Origin: Flavihumibacter sp. ZG627 | GTDB taxonomy: Bacteria; Bacteroidota; Bacteroidia; Chitinophagales; Chitinophagaceae | Assembly: GCF_000814325.1 (NCBI RefSeq) | Contig: NZ_JPHF01000001.1 | Span: 1 to 64,000, forward strand | Length of the DNA stretch: 64,000 nt | Reading direction: 5' to 3' | Shown here: in pieces, positions 54,168 to 63,488 of the stretch | Layout: every line of letters starts with the position of its first letter | Position numbering within the stretch: the first letter of the stretch is position 1 | Program-made: the position numbers and the translations under genes | Notes under the pieces: model-generated | The model's database searches: none | What the model saw: only the letters and a program-made list of their open reading frames with translations | What the model was told of the DNA's origin: nothing

Positions 54168-56534
54168 ATGAGACGAATTTCTTCTATTTTCTTGCCTATG
54201 GCAATTTGTTCAGTACTGGCAATGCCGGTAAGGATCACAGCCCAGGTGAAGGCGCAGCAGCCTGCAGCCTCATCAACAAAGTCACGGCCATCTGCAATCG
54301 CCCCTGCCCAATCTTTGCCGGAGCAGGCGAAGATGAAAACCTTCATTGACGCACTGATGAAGAAAATGACCCTCGATGAAAAGATCGGACAACTCAACCT
54401 GTTAGTGGGTGGTGAAGCTACAACCGGTTCGGTAGTAAGCACCGGAGTGGAAGACAAGATCCGCAAAGGACAGGTTGGGGGCATCTTTAGCGTTACTTCC
54501 CCGCAACGTATTCGTAAGGTTCAGGAACTTGCTATCAACAATAGCAGGCTTAAAATTCCCATCATCTTTGGTCTCGATGTAATTCATGGCTACCGTACTG
54601 CATTTCCTATTCCCCTTGCACTTGCTGCAAGCTGGGATATGGAACTAATAGAAAGGTCTGCCCGTATGGCTGCACAGGAAGCAAGTGCCGACGGACTCAA
54701 CTGGACCTTCTCCCCAATGGTTGACATTTCCCGCGACCCTCGTTGGGGACGTATTGCAGAAAGCTCCGGAGAAGATCCCTTTCTCGGTTCGGCTATCGCA
54801 AAGGCAATGGTAAAAGGTTACCAGGGTGATGATCTTTCTAAAAACAATACACTGATGGCCTGTGTGAAACACTTCGCACTTTATGGCGCTTCGGAAGCTG
54901 GGCGCGATTATCATTCAGTTGACATGAGCCGCATCAAAATGTACAATGATTATTTCCCTCCCTACAAAGCAGCCGTTGACGCAGGCGTGGGTTCTGTAAT
55001 GAGCTCTTTCAATGATGTTGAGGGAATTCCCGCCACCGGAAATAAATGGTTGCTTACCGATGTGCTTCGTAAGCAATGGGGCTTCAAAGGCCTGGTGGTG
55101 TCAGACTACACTTCCGTGAATGAAATGATTGACCATGGACTTGGAGACCTTCAGGCTGTTTCTGCCCTTTCCCTAAAAGCCGGATTGGATATGGACATGG
55201 TAGGGGAAGGATTCCTCACAACATTGAGAAAATCATTGCAGGAAGGTAAAGTTACGCAGCCGGAAATTGACAATGCCTGCCGCCGTATTCTGGAAGCTAA
55301 ATATAAACTCGGCCTTTTTGATGACCCTTACCGTTACTGCGATGAGAACCGTGCGAAAACCGAAATATTTACTGATGCAAACAGGAAGATCGCACGGGAA
55401 ACAGCAACCCGCACCTTCGTATTATTAAAGAATCTGAATAATACTCTGCCTTTACAAAGAAAGGGAACTATAGCGCTTGTTGGTCCGCTTGCCAATAGCA
55501 AGGAGAATATGGTTGGCACATGGGCGGTGTCGGCTGATCCTTCTAAAGCAACTTCATTGCTGGATGGACTTAAACAGGTTGCCGGCAGCAACGTAAATAT
55601 TCTATACGCACGCGGTGCTAATGTTACTGAAGACTCAGCTCTTGAAGCACGCACAAGTATATTTGGCAAACTGATGGAACGCGATAACAGGAATGCTGAT
55701 ACCCTGATAGCAGAAGCCCTGAAGGCGGCAGCTGGTGCTGATGTAATTGTAGCCGCCATGGGTGAACTCGCAGAAATGACAGGCGAAGCATCCAGTCGCT
55801 CCGATCTCAACCTCCCCCGCAGTCAGAAGAAATTACTCGACGCTCTTATAGCCACCGGTAAGCCGGTAGTAATGGTACTCTTTACTGGAAGACCCCTGTC
55901 AATCGTGGAAGAAGACGCCAAACTTCCTGCGATACTTAACGTTTGGTTCGGCGGATCCGAAGCTGGTCCCGCTATTGCAGACGTGCTGTTCGGTGACCAG
56001 AACCCTTCGGGTAAAATTACCGCTACCTTCCCGCGCAATGTGGGTCAGATACCTATTTATTACAGTTACCGGAGCACCGGCCGTCCCCTCCAGGGCGATA
56101 ACTTCCAGAAGTTTCGTTCCAACTACCTCGATGTTTCAAATACCCCTCTCTATCCGTTTGGTTACGGCCTGAGCTATACCACTTTTAATTATGGTGATAT
56201 TAATCTCAGTAGCGCAAAAATGAAGGGCAATAAGCAACTTACTGCAACAATTACGGTTACCAATAGTGGAAAAGTTGCGGGAGAAGAAGTTGTGCAATTA
56301 TATATACGTGATAAAGTGGCATCCAATACACGTCCGTTAAAGGAATTGAAAGGGTTTCAGAAGATACTTCTCCAACCAGGTGAGTCAAAACAGGTAAGCT
56401 TTACCGTGAGTACTGAAGAATTGAAATTCTATAACCATGAATTAAAGCATATATGGGAAGCCGGTGAGTTTGAGATCATGATCGGAGGTAACTCCCGCGA
56501 TACCAAATCTGAAACAGTTTGGTGGGATAAATAA
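54168..56534 (+). CDS. bglX: GH3 beta-glucosidase
   Basis: A 788-residue exported glycoside hydrolase family 3 enzyme, BglX-like. Signal peptide (MAICSVLAMPVRITA), N-terminal (beta/alpha)8 domain with KMTLDEKIGQLNL, FGLDVIHGYRT, VKHFALYGA and nucleophile D313 in GLVVSDYTSVNEM. C-terminal domain with GEASSRSDLNLP and a terminal FN3-like region (about 690-780). It should release glucose from the ends of beta-glucan oligosaccharides made by GH30 and GH144 enzymes. A strong terminator follows at 56580, ending the main transcript. Confidence 0.95.
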   Translation: MRRISSIFLPMAICSVLAMPVRITAQVKAQQPAASSTKSRPSAIAPAQSLPEQAKMKTFIDALMKKMTLDEKIGQLNLLVGGEATTGSVVSTGVEDKIRKGQVGGIFSVTSPQRIRKVQELAINNSRLKIPIIFGLDVIHGYRTAFPIPLALAASWDMELIERSARMAAQEASADGLNWTFSPMVDISRDPRWGRIAESSGEDPFLGSAIAKAMVKGYQGDDLSKNNTLMACVKHFALYGASEAGRDYHSVDMSRIKMYNDYFPPYKAAVDAGVGSVMSSFNDVEGIPATGNKWLLTDVLRKQWGFKGLVVSDYTSVNEMIDHGLGDLQAVSALSLKAGLDMDMVGEGFLTTLRKSLQEGKVTQPEIDNACRRILEAKYKLGLFDDPYRYCDENRAKTEIFTDANRKIARETATRTFVLLKNLNNTLPLQRKGTIALVGPLANSKENMVGTWAVSADPSKATSLLDGLKQVAGSNVNILYARGANVTEDSALEARTSIFGKLMERDNRNADTLIAEALKAAAGADVIVAAMGELAEMTGEASSRSDLNLPRSQKKLLDALIATGKPVVMVLFTGRPLSIVEEDAKLPAILNVWFGGSEAGPAIADVLFGDQNPSGKITATFPRNVGQIPIYYSYRSTGRPLQGDNFQKFRSNYLDVSNTPLYPFGYGLSYTTFNYGDINLSSAKMKGNKQLTATITVTNSGKVAGEEVVQLYIRDKVASNTRPLKELKGFQKILLQPGESKQVSFTVSTEELKFYNHELKHIWEAGEFEIMIGGNSRDTKSETVWWDK

Positions 56535-56579
56535 TTCCATCCTTAGCTTAATCACAATAGGTTTAATACAACCGATCTT

Positions 56580-56610
56580 AATCATCCCCTTATGGCGGAT
56601 GATTTTTTTT
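56580..56610 (+). terminator. Rho-independent terminator after bglX
   Basis: AATCATCC (56580-56587) pairs with GGATGATT (56597-56604) around 9 bases, followed by T6. It lies 45 bp after the GH3 gene and ends only 16 bp before the DUF1080 start. Confidence 0.85.
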
Positions 56611-56626
56611 GAATTAACTTGAAGTC

Positions 56627-57439
56627 ATGAAAAATAGACCGTTTTATTTAGAGGGGATGGTAATCCTTCTTTCAGTGTTTTTCTGCTGCGCATGCATGCA
56701 AACAAAGCAGCTATCAGCCCCCGATGAATGGAAAGAACTTTTCAACGGAAAAGACATGAATGATTGGTGGGTGAAAATTAACCACCATGAAGTGGATGAT
56801 AATTTCGGTAAAACCTTCCGGGTTGAGGATGGCATGATAAAGGTGAGATACGACCAGTATGACGATTTCAATAATCGCTTTGCTCATCTCTATTACAAGA
56901 AACCTTTCGATTATTTTCATCTCATTGTGGAATACCGGTTTACAGGAAAATTCCACCATAACGCTCCCGGCTATGCGATCCGCAACAGTGGCGTTATGTT
57001 TCACTCTCAGGATCCCCGTACAATGTATAAAGACCAGGACTGGCCCATATCAGTTGAGATGCAATTCCTCGCAGGGCTCGATGACGGAAAAGCCCGGCCC
57101 ACAGGTAATATGTGTTCGCCGGGTACAGATGTTATTTTTGAAGGACGCGTTGACCCAAGGCATTGTATTGAATCAACGTCCAAAACTTATCCTATGGAAG
57201 AATGGGTTCGTGCCGAAGCAATGGTATATGGCGACTCATTGGTAAAACATATTATCAATGGCGATACAGTTCTTGTATATTCCAAACCCCAGATCGGTGG
57301 CGGTGTGGTGAATAATTACAATCCCTCTATTAAGATAGATGGCAAACTTCTTAGTAGTGGATATATTGCACTCCAGGCTGAGGGACAGGAAATCGACTTC
57401 CGACGTGTTTCCATCAAAGAAATCCCTCGAACCCCCTAA
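56627..57439 (+). CDS. DUF1080 (3-keto-glycoside lyase/hydratase-like) lipoprotein
   Basis: A 270-residue lipoprotein (FFCCACMQT) with a concanavalin-A-like DUF1080 domain: WKELFNGKDMNDWWVKINHHEVDD, YKKPFDYFHLIVEYRFTGK, APGYAIRNSGVMFHSQ, SVEMQFLAGLDD, GYIALQAEGQEIDFRRVSI. The family is annotated as 3-keto-disaccharide hydrolase, and characterised gut members cleave 3-keto-glycosides by elimination. Its presence at the end of a locus with GMC and Gfo/Idh/MocA genes suggests the same chemistry. Its stop TAA is part of the first unit of heptamer array 2. Confidence 0.88.
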   Translation: MKNRPFYLEGMVILLSVFFCCACMQTKQLSAPDEWKELFNGKDMNDWWVKINHHEVDDNFGKTFRVEDGMIKVRYDQYDDFNNRFAHLYYKKPFDYFHLIVEYRFTGKFHHNAPGYAIRNSGVMFHSQDPRTMYKDQDWPISVEMQFLAGLDDGKARPTGNMCSPGTDVIFEGRVDPRHCIESTSKTYPMEEWVRAEAMVYGDSLVKHIINGDTVLVYSKPQIGGGVVNNYNPSIKIDGKLLSSGYIALQAEGQEIDFRRVSIKEIPRTP

Positions 57440-57503
57440 ATCTTACCTCTTAAATCTTACCTCTTACCTTAAATCTTACCTCTTACCTCTTAAATCTTAC
57501 CTG
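57436..57503. repeat. Heptamer array 2
   Basis: CTAAATC, TTACCTC, TTAAATC, TTACCTC, a shortened TTACC, TTAAATC, TTACCTC, TTACCTC, TTAAATC, TTACCTG. Nine full units and one 5-base unit. The first supplies the TAA stop of the DUF1080 gene and the last ends four bases before the HAD start codon, so the array fills the whole gap. Confidence 0.92.
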
Positions 57504-57507
57504 TAAC

Positions 57508-58122
57508 ATGTCTGAAATCAGAAACATAATCCTTGACCTTGGCGGTGTACTGATGAATATCAGTTTCGCCGATACAGAGAAAGCCTTTGAGAAAATAGGA
57601 CTTAAGAACTTCCATAATTATTTTTCGCAGTACAAAGCCACTCCGCTATTTGAAGATCTGGAAACGGGAAAGGTCACTGAGACGGAATTCATCCATAATT
57701 TCCGGAATGAAACCGGCCTCAAAGCACGCGACCATGAAATTGTACAGGCCTGGAATGCCATGCTCCACGACTTTCCACCCGAGAGGATCGAATGGCTTCG
57801 CAATCTCGAAGGCCGTTATCGCGTCTTCCTATTCAGTAATACAAATATTATTCACCATGAAGAATTCCAGCTGAAATTTCATGCGAATTATCCCGGCAAG
57901 GCCTTCGACCGGCATTTTGAAAAAGCTTATTACTCGCATGTGATAGGAATGAGGAAGCCCTATGTGGAATCATACCATGCCCTTCTTGCCGATGCGGGAA
58001 TAGATGCCCATGATTCAGTATTTATCGACGATACGCTCACCAATGTGGAAGGAGCACGCGCTGCCGGCCTCCAGGGAATCTTCCTTGAACCGGGTAAAAC
58101 CGTCCTGGACCTCCCTCTCTAA
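57508..58122 (+). CDS. HAD-family hydrolase (YihX-like)
   Basis: A 204-residue cytosolic haloacid-dehalogenase-type phosphatase. Motif I is reduced to ILDLGGVLMN (a glycine follows the aspartate instead of the common DxDG/T), motif II LFSNTN, motif III MRKPYVESY, motif IV FIDDTLTNVEGA. Length, cap helices and the start IRNIILDLGGVL match the YihX/alpha-D-glucose-1-phosphate phosphatase-like subgroup. Link to the glycan locus is possible through sugar phosphates but unproven. Its stop codon is inside heptamer array 3. Confidence 0.88.
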   Translation: MSEIRNIILDLGGVLMNISFADTEKAFEKIGLKNFHNYFSQYKATPLFEDLETGKVTETEFIHNFRNETGLKARDHEIVQAWNAMLHDFPPERIEWLRNLEGRYRVFLFSNTNIIHHEEFQLKFHANYPGKAFDRHFEKAYYSHVIGMRKPYVESYHALLADAGIDAHDSVFIDDTLTNVEGARAAGLQGIFLEPGKTVLDLPL

Positions 58123-58200
58123 ATCTTACCTCTTAAATCTTACCTCTTCCCTCAAATCTTACCTCTTCAATCTTACCTCTTACCTCTTATTTCTTACCTG
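58119..58200. repeat. Heptamer array 3
   Basis: CTAAATC, TTACCTC, TTAAATC, TTACCTC, TTCCCTC, AAATC (5 bases), TTACCTC, TTCAATC, TTACCTC, TTACCTC, TTATTTC, TTACCTG. It provides the TAA stop of the HAD gene (58120-58122) on the plus strand, and the last codons and stop of the DUF4834 gene on the minus strand, so it spans the convergent gap. Confidence 0.92.
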
Positions 58201-58474
58201 TCTGGATTTCCTCAAAATCTATATAATCACTTTTCCTCGGCTTATCGGTACGGGAAGGATCAACCTGAGAAAATGATCCCGGCCCTTGCTGGAATTGCTG
58301 TCCGCCAGCACCCGGATATTGTTGTTGGGAACGCATTTGGGCATCCATCTGCTCCTGGGCAGCCTTGAACTGGCGACGTACCTGGCGGGTAGCACGTGTT
58401 ACAGGGATTAGAAATCCGAAAATAAAACGGTAAGCGATGTACGCCAATAACAGTAGTAATACAGTTTTTAACAT
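58187..58474 (-). CDS. DUF4834 membrane protein
   Basis: A 95-residue protein with one N-terminal membrane helix (LKTVLLLLLAYIAYRFIFGFLIP) and a basic, glutamine-rich tail (RRQFKAAQEQMDAQMRSQQQ) ending in acidic DYIDFEEIQTGKK. The start MLKTV is chosen because it gives a clean helix; upstream in-frame ATGs add a Cys-containing leader. The pattern and length match DUF4834, a Bacteroidota family of unknown function. Its promoter box at 58482 is 7 bp before the start codon, and it is divergent from rimP. Its stop lies inside a heptamer array. Confidence 0.85.
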   Translation of the reverse strand: MLKTVLLLLLAYIAYRFIFGFLIPVTRATRQVRRQFKAAQEQMDAQMRSQQQYPGAGGQQFQQGPGSFSQVDPSRTDKPRKSDYIDFEEIQTGKK

Positions 58475-58481
58475 AGCCACG

Positions 58482-58489
58482 CAAAGGTA
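58482..58489 (-). promoter_or_regulatory. Candidate -7 box (TACCTTTG) of DUF4834 gene
   Basis: The minus strand reads TACCTTTG (TAnnTTTG), seven bases before the ATG at 58474. A transcript starting a few bases on would be nearly leaderless. No proper -33 TTTG is at 19-21 bp. Confidence 0.45.
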
Positions 58490-58533
58490 CATTCTATACA
58501 AATGAAGTTATTGTTAATCTTGCCCGCTCCTAA

Positions 58534-58565
58534 TTTGGAAGGAATAGGCTATTACCTTACATTTG
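58534..58565 (+). promoter_or_regulatory. Promoter of the rimP-nusA-infB operon
   Basis: TTTG (58534-58537), a 20-bp spacer, and TACATTTG (58558-58565) match the Bacteroidota sigma consensus (TTTG, about 19 bp, TAnnTTTG) almost perfectly. Transcription would start near 58570, giving a leader of about 90 bases that contains the hairpin at 58586. Confidence 0.8.
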
Positions 58566-58585
58566 CAGCGGAAAAAGAAGCAAGA

Positions 58586-58609
58586 GAAGGGAACGAAAGC
58601 GTTCCCTTC
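58586..58609 (+). promoter_or_regulatory. Hairpin in the rimP leader
   Basis: GAAGGGAACG (58586-58595) pairs perfectly with CGTTCCCTTC (58600-58609) over AAAG, then TTCCATTTTC. It is stable enough to act as a leader attenuator or to protect the 5' end of the transcript. Role is inferred. Confidence 0.55.
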
Positions 58610-58659
58610 TTCCATTTTCATATCCCCCATTGCACGGGAAAAGGCTAGAATCAGGACAT

Positions 58660-59130
58660 TTGACAAACGAAACCCTTATACAATCTGTGACCAGGTTCAT
58701 CAATGAACTGCTGGAAGGTGATACTGACAACTTCCTCGTGGACCTGCGGGTGAAACCGGGGAACAATATAAAGGTGTTCATGGATGCTGACAGTGGAATA
58801 AGCATTGCACGATGTGTAAGTATCAACCGCGCCCTGTATAAAAAGATCGAAGAGGCAGCCTGGTTTCCGGAAGGGGATTTCTCACTGGAAGTATCGTCAC
58901 CCGGGTTAGATGAGCCACTGAAACTTCTTCGGCAATACAGGAAAAACCTTGGCAGAAGCGTGGAAGTGACCATGAAGGATGCCTCCAGAATTGAGGGTAA
59001 ATTGCTGGAAGTAACTGAAGACGGAATCGTTGTGGAAGAAATAAAAGGTAAGAATAAGAAAAAGGAAGTGATAGCACATTCCTTGTTATTTGATAACATC
59101 AAACAGACTAAAATTCAGGTAGTTTTCTAA
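58660..59130 (+). CDS. rimP: Ribosome maturation factor RimP
   Basis: A 156-residue factor for assembly of the 30S subunit. No ATG fits before the conserved region; the TTG at 58660 follows CAGGA by four bases and gives MTNETLIQSVTRFINELLEG, the expected N-terminus. An earlier TTG (58630) lacks this support. Conserved blocks: VFMDADSGISIARCVSINRAL, FSLEVSSPGLDEPLKLLRQYRKNLGR and the C-terminal Sm-like part (EGKLLEVTEDGIVVEE, KTKIQVVF-like end). It is followed 11 bp later by nusA, the conserved order. Confidence 0.93.
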   Translation: MTNETLIQSVTRFINELLEGDTDNFLVDLRVKPGNNIKVFMDADSGISIARCVSINRALYKKIEEAAWFPEGDFSLEVSSPGLDEPLKLLRQYRKNLGRSVEVTMKDASRIEGKLLEVTEDGIVVEEIKGKNKKKEVIAHSLLFDNIKQTKIQVVF

Positions 59131-59141
59131 ATATCACTACA

Positions 59142-60389
59142 ATGGCAAGTATCAATTTGATAGAAGCATTTCAGGATTTCAAAGACGCGGAGAATATTGA
59201 CCGTCCCACCATGATGAAAGTGGTGGAAGATGTTTTCAAGACCCTCCTGCGCAAGAAATACGGTGCAGACGACAACTTCGACGTGATCGTGAACGCTGAA
59301 AAAGGTGACCTCGAGATCATTCGCAGGCGCACTATCGTAGAAGATGGTGCAGTTGAAGACCCGCTGGCACAGATCGCCTATAGCGATGCTGTTAAGGTGG
59401 AACCCGACTATGAAGTGGGTGAAGAGCTGTACGAAGCGGTAGAGATCCTCGATTTTGGTCGGAGAGCAATTCTTGCCGCCAAACAAACACTGGCAAGCCG
59501 TATCAGTGACCTGAAAAAGAACGTATTGGTCAAAAAATATGGTGACCGTGTAGGGGATATTCTGAGTGCCGAAGTTTACCAGGTCTGGAAAAAGGAAATC
59601 CTCCTGCTCGATGAAGAAGGAAACGAACTTATCCTCCCCAAAAGTGAACAGATCCCACAGGATTATTTCAAGAAAGGCGAAACAATCCGTGCTGTGGTAA
59701 AGAAGGTGGAACTAAAAAATAATTCACCCGTAATCATTTTGTCGCGCACCAGTCCGCTTTTCCTCGCTAAATTGCTCGAAATTGAGGTTCCGGAGATTTT
59801 CGACGGCCTGATCGTGATCAAAAAGATCGTTCGCGAACCAGGTGAAAGAGCCAAGGTTGCAGTAGAATCCTATGATGACAGGATAGATCCGGTTGGTGCC
59901 TGTGTGGGCATGAAGGGAAGCCGAATCCATGGCATCGTTCGGGAACTGAAGAATGAAAACATAGATGTTATCAATTACACCAACAATATCCAACTTCTGA
60001 TCCAGCGCTCACTTACGCCCGCCAAGATCACCAGTATGGAGCTGGACAACGAAAAGCACCATGTAAACGTCTTCCTGAAGCCCGACCAGGTATCACTTGC
60101 CATTGGTCGTAAAGGCGTTAATATTAAACTGGCCCAGGAATTGACCGGATTGACAATTGACGTATTCCGTGATAATGAAGGAGAACCGGAAGAATTTGAT
60201 ATAGACCTCGATGAATTCAGCGACGAAATTGAAACCTGGATCATTGATGAATTAAAACGCATCGGCTGTGATACCGCACGCAGCGTTTTGGACCTTACTG
60301 TTGACGAATTAGAGAGAAGAACTGACCTGGAACGCGAAACCATTGAAGAGGTGAAGCGGGTTGTTCAGGAGGAGTTCGAAAAAGAATAA
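59142..60389 (+). CDS. nusA: Transcription factor NusA
   Basis: A 415-residue transcription elongation and termination factor that binds RNA polymerase. N-terminal domain (about 1-130, MKVVEDVFKTLLRKKYG), S1 (about 135-200), KH domains (about 200-345: GERAKVAVESYDDRIDPVGACVGMKGSRI, VNVFLKPDQVSLAIGRKGVNIKLAQELTG) and a short acidic C-terminal segment of about 70 residues that replaces the paired repeats of E. coli. This short form is typical in the phylum. It lies between rimP and infB. Confidence 0.97.
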   Translation: MASINLIEAFQDFKDAENIDRPTMMKVVEDVFKTLLRKKYGADDNFDVIVNAEKGDLEIIRRRTIVEDGAVEDPLAQIAYSDAVKVEPDYEVGEELYEAVEILDFGRRAILAAKQTLASRISDLKKNVLVKKYGDRVGDILSAEVYQVWKKEILLLDEEGNELILPKSEQIPQDYFKKGETIRAVVKKVELKNNSPVIILSRTSPLFLAKLLEIEVPEIFDGLIVIKKIVREPGERAKVAVESYDDRIDPVGACVGMKGSRIHGIVRELKNENIDVINYTNNIQLLIQRSLTPAKITSMELDNEKHHVNVFLKPDQVSLAIGRKGVNIKLAQELTGLTIDVFRDNEGEPEEFDIDLDEFSDEIETWIIDELKRIGCDTARSVLDLTVDELERRTDLERETIEEVKRVVQEEFEKE

Positions 60390-60413
60390 ATACTGTTCAC
60401 ACAGAAAAGATAA

Positions 60414-63400
60414 ATGGCAGAAACAACAACACCTAGATTGATGGCTGCGGCCAAGGAATTCAACATCGGTAAAGACACCCTTGTTGACTTTCTGGCGAGC
60501 AAAGGATTTGATCGTGAAGATCTGAAACCCACTTCCAAACTCACGGAGGACATGTACAATGCCCTTCAGCGTGAGTTTCAGGGCGATAAAGTGGCAAAGA
60601 TCAAAAGCGACCAGATTGACCTGCCCAAAGGCAGTGTGCAGGATAAGAAGCGGAAGGAAGATGAGGATATCAGTATTCGTAAAGAAGTTAAGAAGACAGA
60701 GCCTGTTAAGGAAGAAAAGCCAGTAGTAGTTGAGGCCACTCCGGCACCCGTTCAAAAAGTGGAAGCGCCAGCTGCTCCGGAACCAGTTGCCCAGGTGGAA
60801 GCCCCTGAACCTGCTCCGGTTGAAGCTCCGGCTCCAACACCGGCCCCGGAAGCTGAGCCTGCTCCCATTGTGGAAGCGACACCAGCCCCTGTAGCAGAAG
60901 TTTCTGTTCCGGATGCTACGCCTGTAACAGAAAAGCCCGCAAGCTTTGAGGGCCCCAAGATCATTGACAAGATCGACCTCTCTACCATCGATTCTTCAAC
61001 CCGACCTAAGAAAACGGTGAAGAAATCAGAGGCACCCGCACCCGCGGCTAAAGCAGTGGAACCCCCCGCTCCTAAAGCGCCAAAAGCCCCGGTAGCCGTA
61101 CCTAAAGAAGATGTTGTTGCTAAAGAAAAGACTATTGAAAACCCACCGGTCGCAGCACCACAGGAAGAACCTGAAACGCCGCCGATGATTGAAAATATCC
61201 AGGCACAGCGCCTTACCGGGCCTAAGATCTTAGGTAAGATCCAGCTTCCGGTTGATAGCGATACCCGCCCTAAAGCAGCGCCAGCAGCATCAGCCGGTGC
61301 ATCAGCATCATCCGCTGCCCATGACGAAAAACGTAAACGTAAACGTATCCCTATCGACAAGAAAGGGGAGAATATCACCCGCCAGCAGGCAAGCGGACAG
61401 CAGGGTGGTGGTGGCGGATACCAGGGCCAGCAACGTCCACCCGGTCAGGGTGGTGGCGGGGGCCGGTTCCCGCGTCCACAGGGCCCAGGTGCCGGAGGCG
61501 GCAGAGGTCCGGCCCGTCCGGGACAAGGAGCACCTCGTACCGGTGGTCCTCGTGAAGTAAAAGAAATTGACCAGAAAGAGATCCAGGAGAAAATACGCCA
61601 GACCCAGGCCAAAATGGCCGGAAGCTCTGGCAAAGGTAGAAGTGTAAAATCAAGGCTCCGCCGTGAGAAACGCCAGGAAATGGCCGACCAGCAAGGCAAT
61701 GAGACCCAGGATATGACCCTGCAGGTAACAGAATTTATCAGCGTTAGCGAACTGGCTAACCTGATGGATGTTGGTTATGCCGATGTTATCGGAAAATGTA
61801 TGGGACTTGGAATGATGGTGTCTATTAACCAACGACTCGACGCTGAAGTAATTGAACTGGTTGCCAATGAATTTGGATTCAATGTTGAATTTATCGGAGT
61901 TGATGACGTTGACCAGCTTGATGAAGAAGATGATGAAGATTCACCCGATGAACTTCAGCCACGTAGTCCCATCGTTACCATCATGGGTCACGTTGACCAT
62001 GGTAAAACCTCACTGCTCGACTATATCCGCTCTGCCAACGTAGTTGGCGGTGAAGCAGGTGGTATCACCCAGCACATTGGTGCCTATACAGTTGATCTCC
62101 CAAGTGGTAAAAAGATCGCATTCCTCGATACACCCGGTCACGAAGCCTTTACGGCGATGCGTGCACGTGGAGCCAAGGTTACCGATATCGCTGTGATCGT
62201 GATCGCTGCAGATGATGCCGTGATGCCACAAACGAAAGAAGCCATCAGCCATGCCCAGGCCGCAGGTGTTCCAATGATCTTCGCCATAAACAAGATCGAT
62301 AAAGATGGTGCAAACCCTCAGAAAATATATGAGCAGCTCGCAGGAATGAATATTCTCGTTGAAGAATGGGGTGGTAAATTCCAGAGCCAGGAACTGAGCG
62401 CTAAAAAAGGACTCAATGTTGATCTCCTGCTCGAAAAAATATTGCTCGAAGCTGAAATTCTGGACCTGAAAGCAAACCCCGAGCGAGAAGCAAACGGAAC
62501 CATCATTGAAGCAACCCTCGATAAGGGCCGCGGATATGTTGCTACCGTACTTGTTCAGAACGGTACCCTTCACCAGGGAGATCTGGTAGTATCGGGACAG
62601 TTCTACGGAAGGGTGAAAGCAATGTTCAACGAAAGGAACAAAAAGCTCGATCAGGCCCCACCATCCACACCAGTTTTGATCCTTGGTCTGAATGGTGCAC
62701 CACAGGCGGGTGAAACATTCCGCGTATTTGAAGACGAATCAGAAGCTAAAGATATCGCTACCCGCCGGGCACAGATCCTGCGGGAACAGGGTATCCGTAC
62801 CAAGAAACATATCACCCTTGATGAGATCGGCCGACGCCTCGCACTGGGTAACTTTAAGCAGCTCAACCTCATCATCAAAGGTGACGTGGATGGATCTGTG
62901 GAGGCACTGAGTGATTCCCTGATCAAGCAAAGTACCGAAGAGATCGCGGTGAGCGTTGTGCACAAAGCCGTTGGTGCAATCACAGAAAGTGATGTACTCC
63001 TTGCAACTGCATCAGACGCCATTATCATCGGATTTAACGTCAGGGCATCCTCACAGGCAGCCAAGCTGGCAGAAAATGAAGGTGTACAGATCAAGACTTA
63101 CTCCATCATTTACAATGCCATTGAAGAGATCAGAAGCGCCATGGAAGGAATGCTTGAACCCAAAGTACAGGAGAAGGAAGTTGCTACCGTGGAGATCAGG
63201 GAAGTGTACAAATTCGATAAGGCTACTGTTGCCGGATGTTTTGTTACGGAAGGTAAGATCAAGCGCGATAGTAAGATCCGCCTCTTCCGCGATGGCGTAC
63301 TCATCTACCCTCGTACCGAAGGAGCCTTTGCTGAACTGGGAAGCCTGAAACGCTTTAAAGACGATGTAAAAGAAGTAAACAACAATTACGAGTGCGGACT

Positions 63401-63482
63401 TACACTTAAAAACTTTGCCGATATACAGGTGGGAGATACCATCGTGGCAATCGAAGAAGAAGAAGTTAAACGTACTCTGTAA
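60414..63482 (+). CDS. infB: Translation initiation factor IF-2
   Basis: A 1022-residue GTPase that brings initiator tRNA to the ribosome. An N-terminal domain (about 1-55) is followed by long low-complexity regions: a Pro/Ala/Glu-rich stretch (about 110-270) and a Gly/Gln/Arg-rich stretch (about 325-380). Then come the second IF2_N-type region ([16 protein letters not shown]), G domain with GHVDHGKTS at about residue 525, DTPGHEAF and NKIDK, and domains II-IV. Last gene of the operon. The hairpins at 63489 and 63550 follow. Confidence 0.97.
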   Translation: MAETTTPRLMAAAKEFNIGKDTLVDFLASKGFDREDLKPTSKLTEDMYNALQREFQGDKVAKIKSDQIDLPKGSVQDKKRKEDEDISIRKEVKKTEPVKEEKPVVVEATPAPVQKVEAPAAPEPVAQVEAPEPAPVEAPAPTPAPEAEPAPIVEATPAPVAEVSVPDATPVTEKPASFEGPKIIDKIDLSTIDSSTRPKKTVKKSEAPAPAAKAVEPPAPKAPKAPVAVPKEDVVAKEKTIENPPVAAPQEEPETPPMIENIQAQRLTGPKILGKIQLPVDSDTRPKAAPAASAGASASSAAHDEKRKRKRIPIDKKGENITRQQASGQQGGGGGYQGQQRPPGQGGGGGRFPRPQGPGAGGGRGPARPGQGAPRTGGPREVKEIDQKEIQEKIRQTQAKMAGSSGKGRSVKSRLRREKRQEMADQQGNETQDMTLQVTEFISVSELANLMDVGYADVIGKCMGLGMMVSINQRLDAEVIELVANEFGFNVEFIGVDDVDQLDEEDDEDSPDELQPRSPIVTIMGHVDHGKTSLLDYIRSANVVGGEAGGITQHIGAYTVDLPSGKKIAFLDTPGHEAFTAMRARGAKVTDIAVIVIAADDAVMPQTKEAISHAQAAGVPMIFAINKIDKDGANPQKIYEQLAGMNILVEEWGGKFQSQELSAKKGLNVDLLLEKILLEAEILDLKANPEREANGTIIEATLDKGRGYVATVLVQNGTLHQGDLVVSGQFYGRVKAMFNERNKKLDQAPPSTPVLILGLNGAPQAGETFRVFEDESEAKDIATRRAQILREQGIRTKKHITLDEIGRRLALGNFKQLNLIIKGDVDGSVEALSDSLIKQSTEEIAVSVVHKAVGAITESDVLLATASDAIIIGFNVRASSQAAKLAENEGVQIKTYSIIYNAIEEIRSAMEGMLEPKVQEKEVATVEIREVYKFDKATVAGCFVTEGKIKRDSKIRLFRDGVLIYPRTEGAFAELGSLKRFKDDVKEVNNNYECGLTLKNFADIQVGDTIVAIEEEEVKRTL

Positions 63483-63488
63483 TGATCC

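Noticed and set aside
49394-58200. The heptamer arrays considered as a CRISPR array
   Set aside because: Units are 7 bp without spacers, no cas gene is near, and the repeats are contiguous.
60752-61378. A 208-codon minus-strand Ala/Gly/Ser-rich frame
   Set aside because: Antisense to the low-complexity part of infB; composition is an effect of the biased coding strand.
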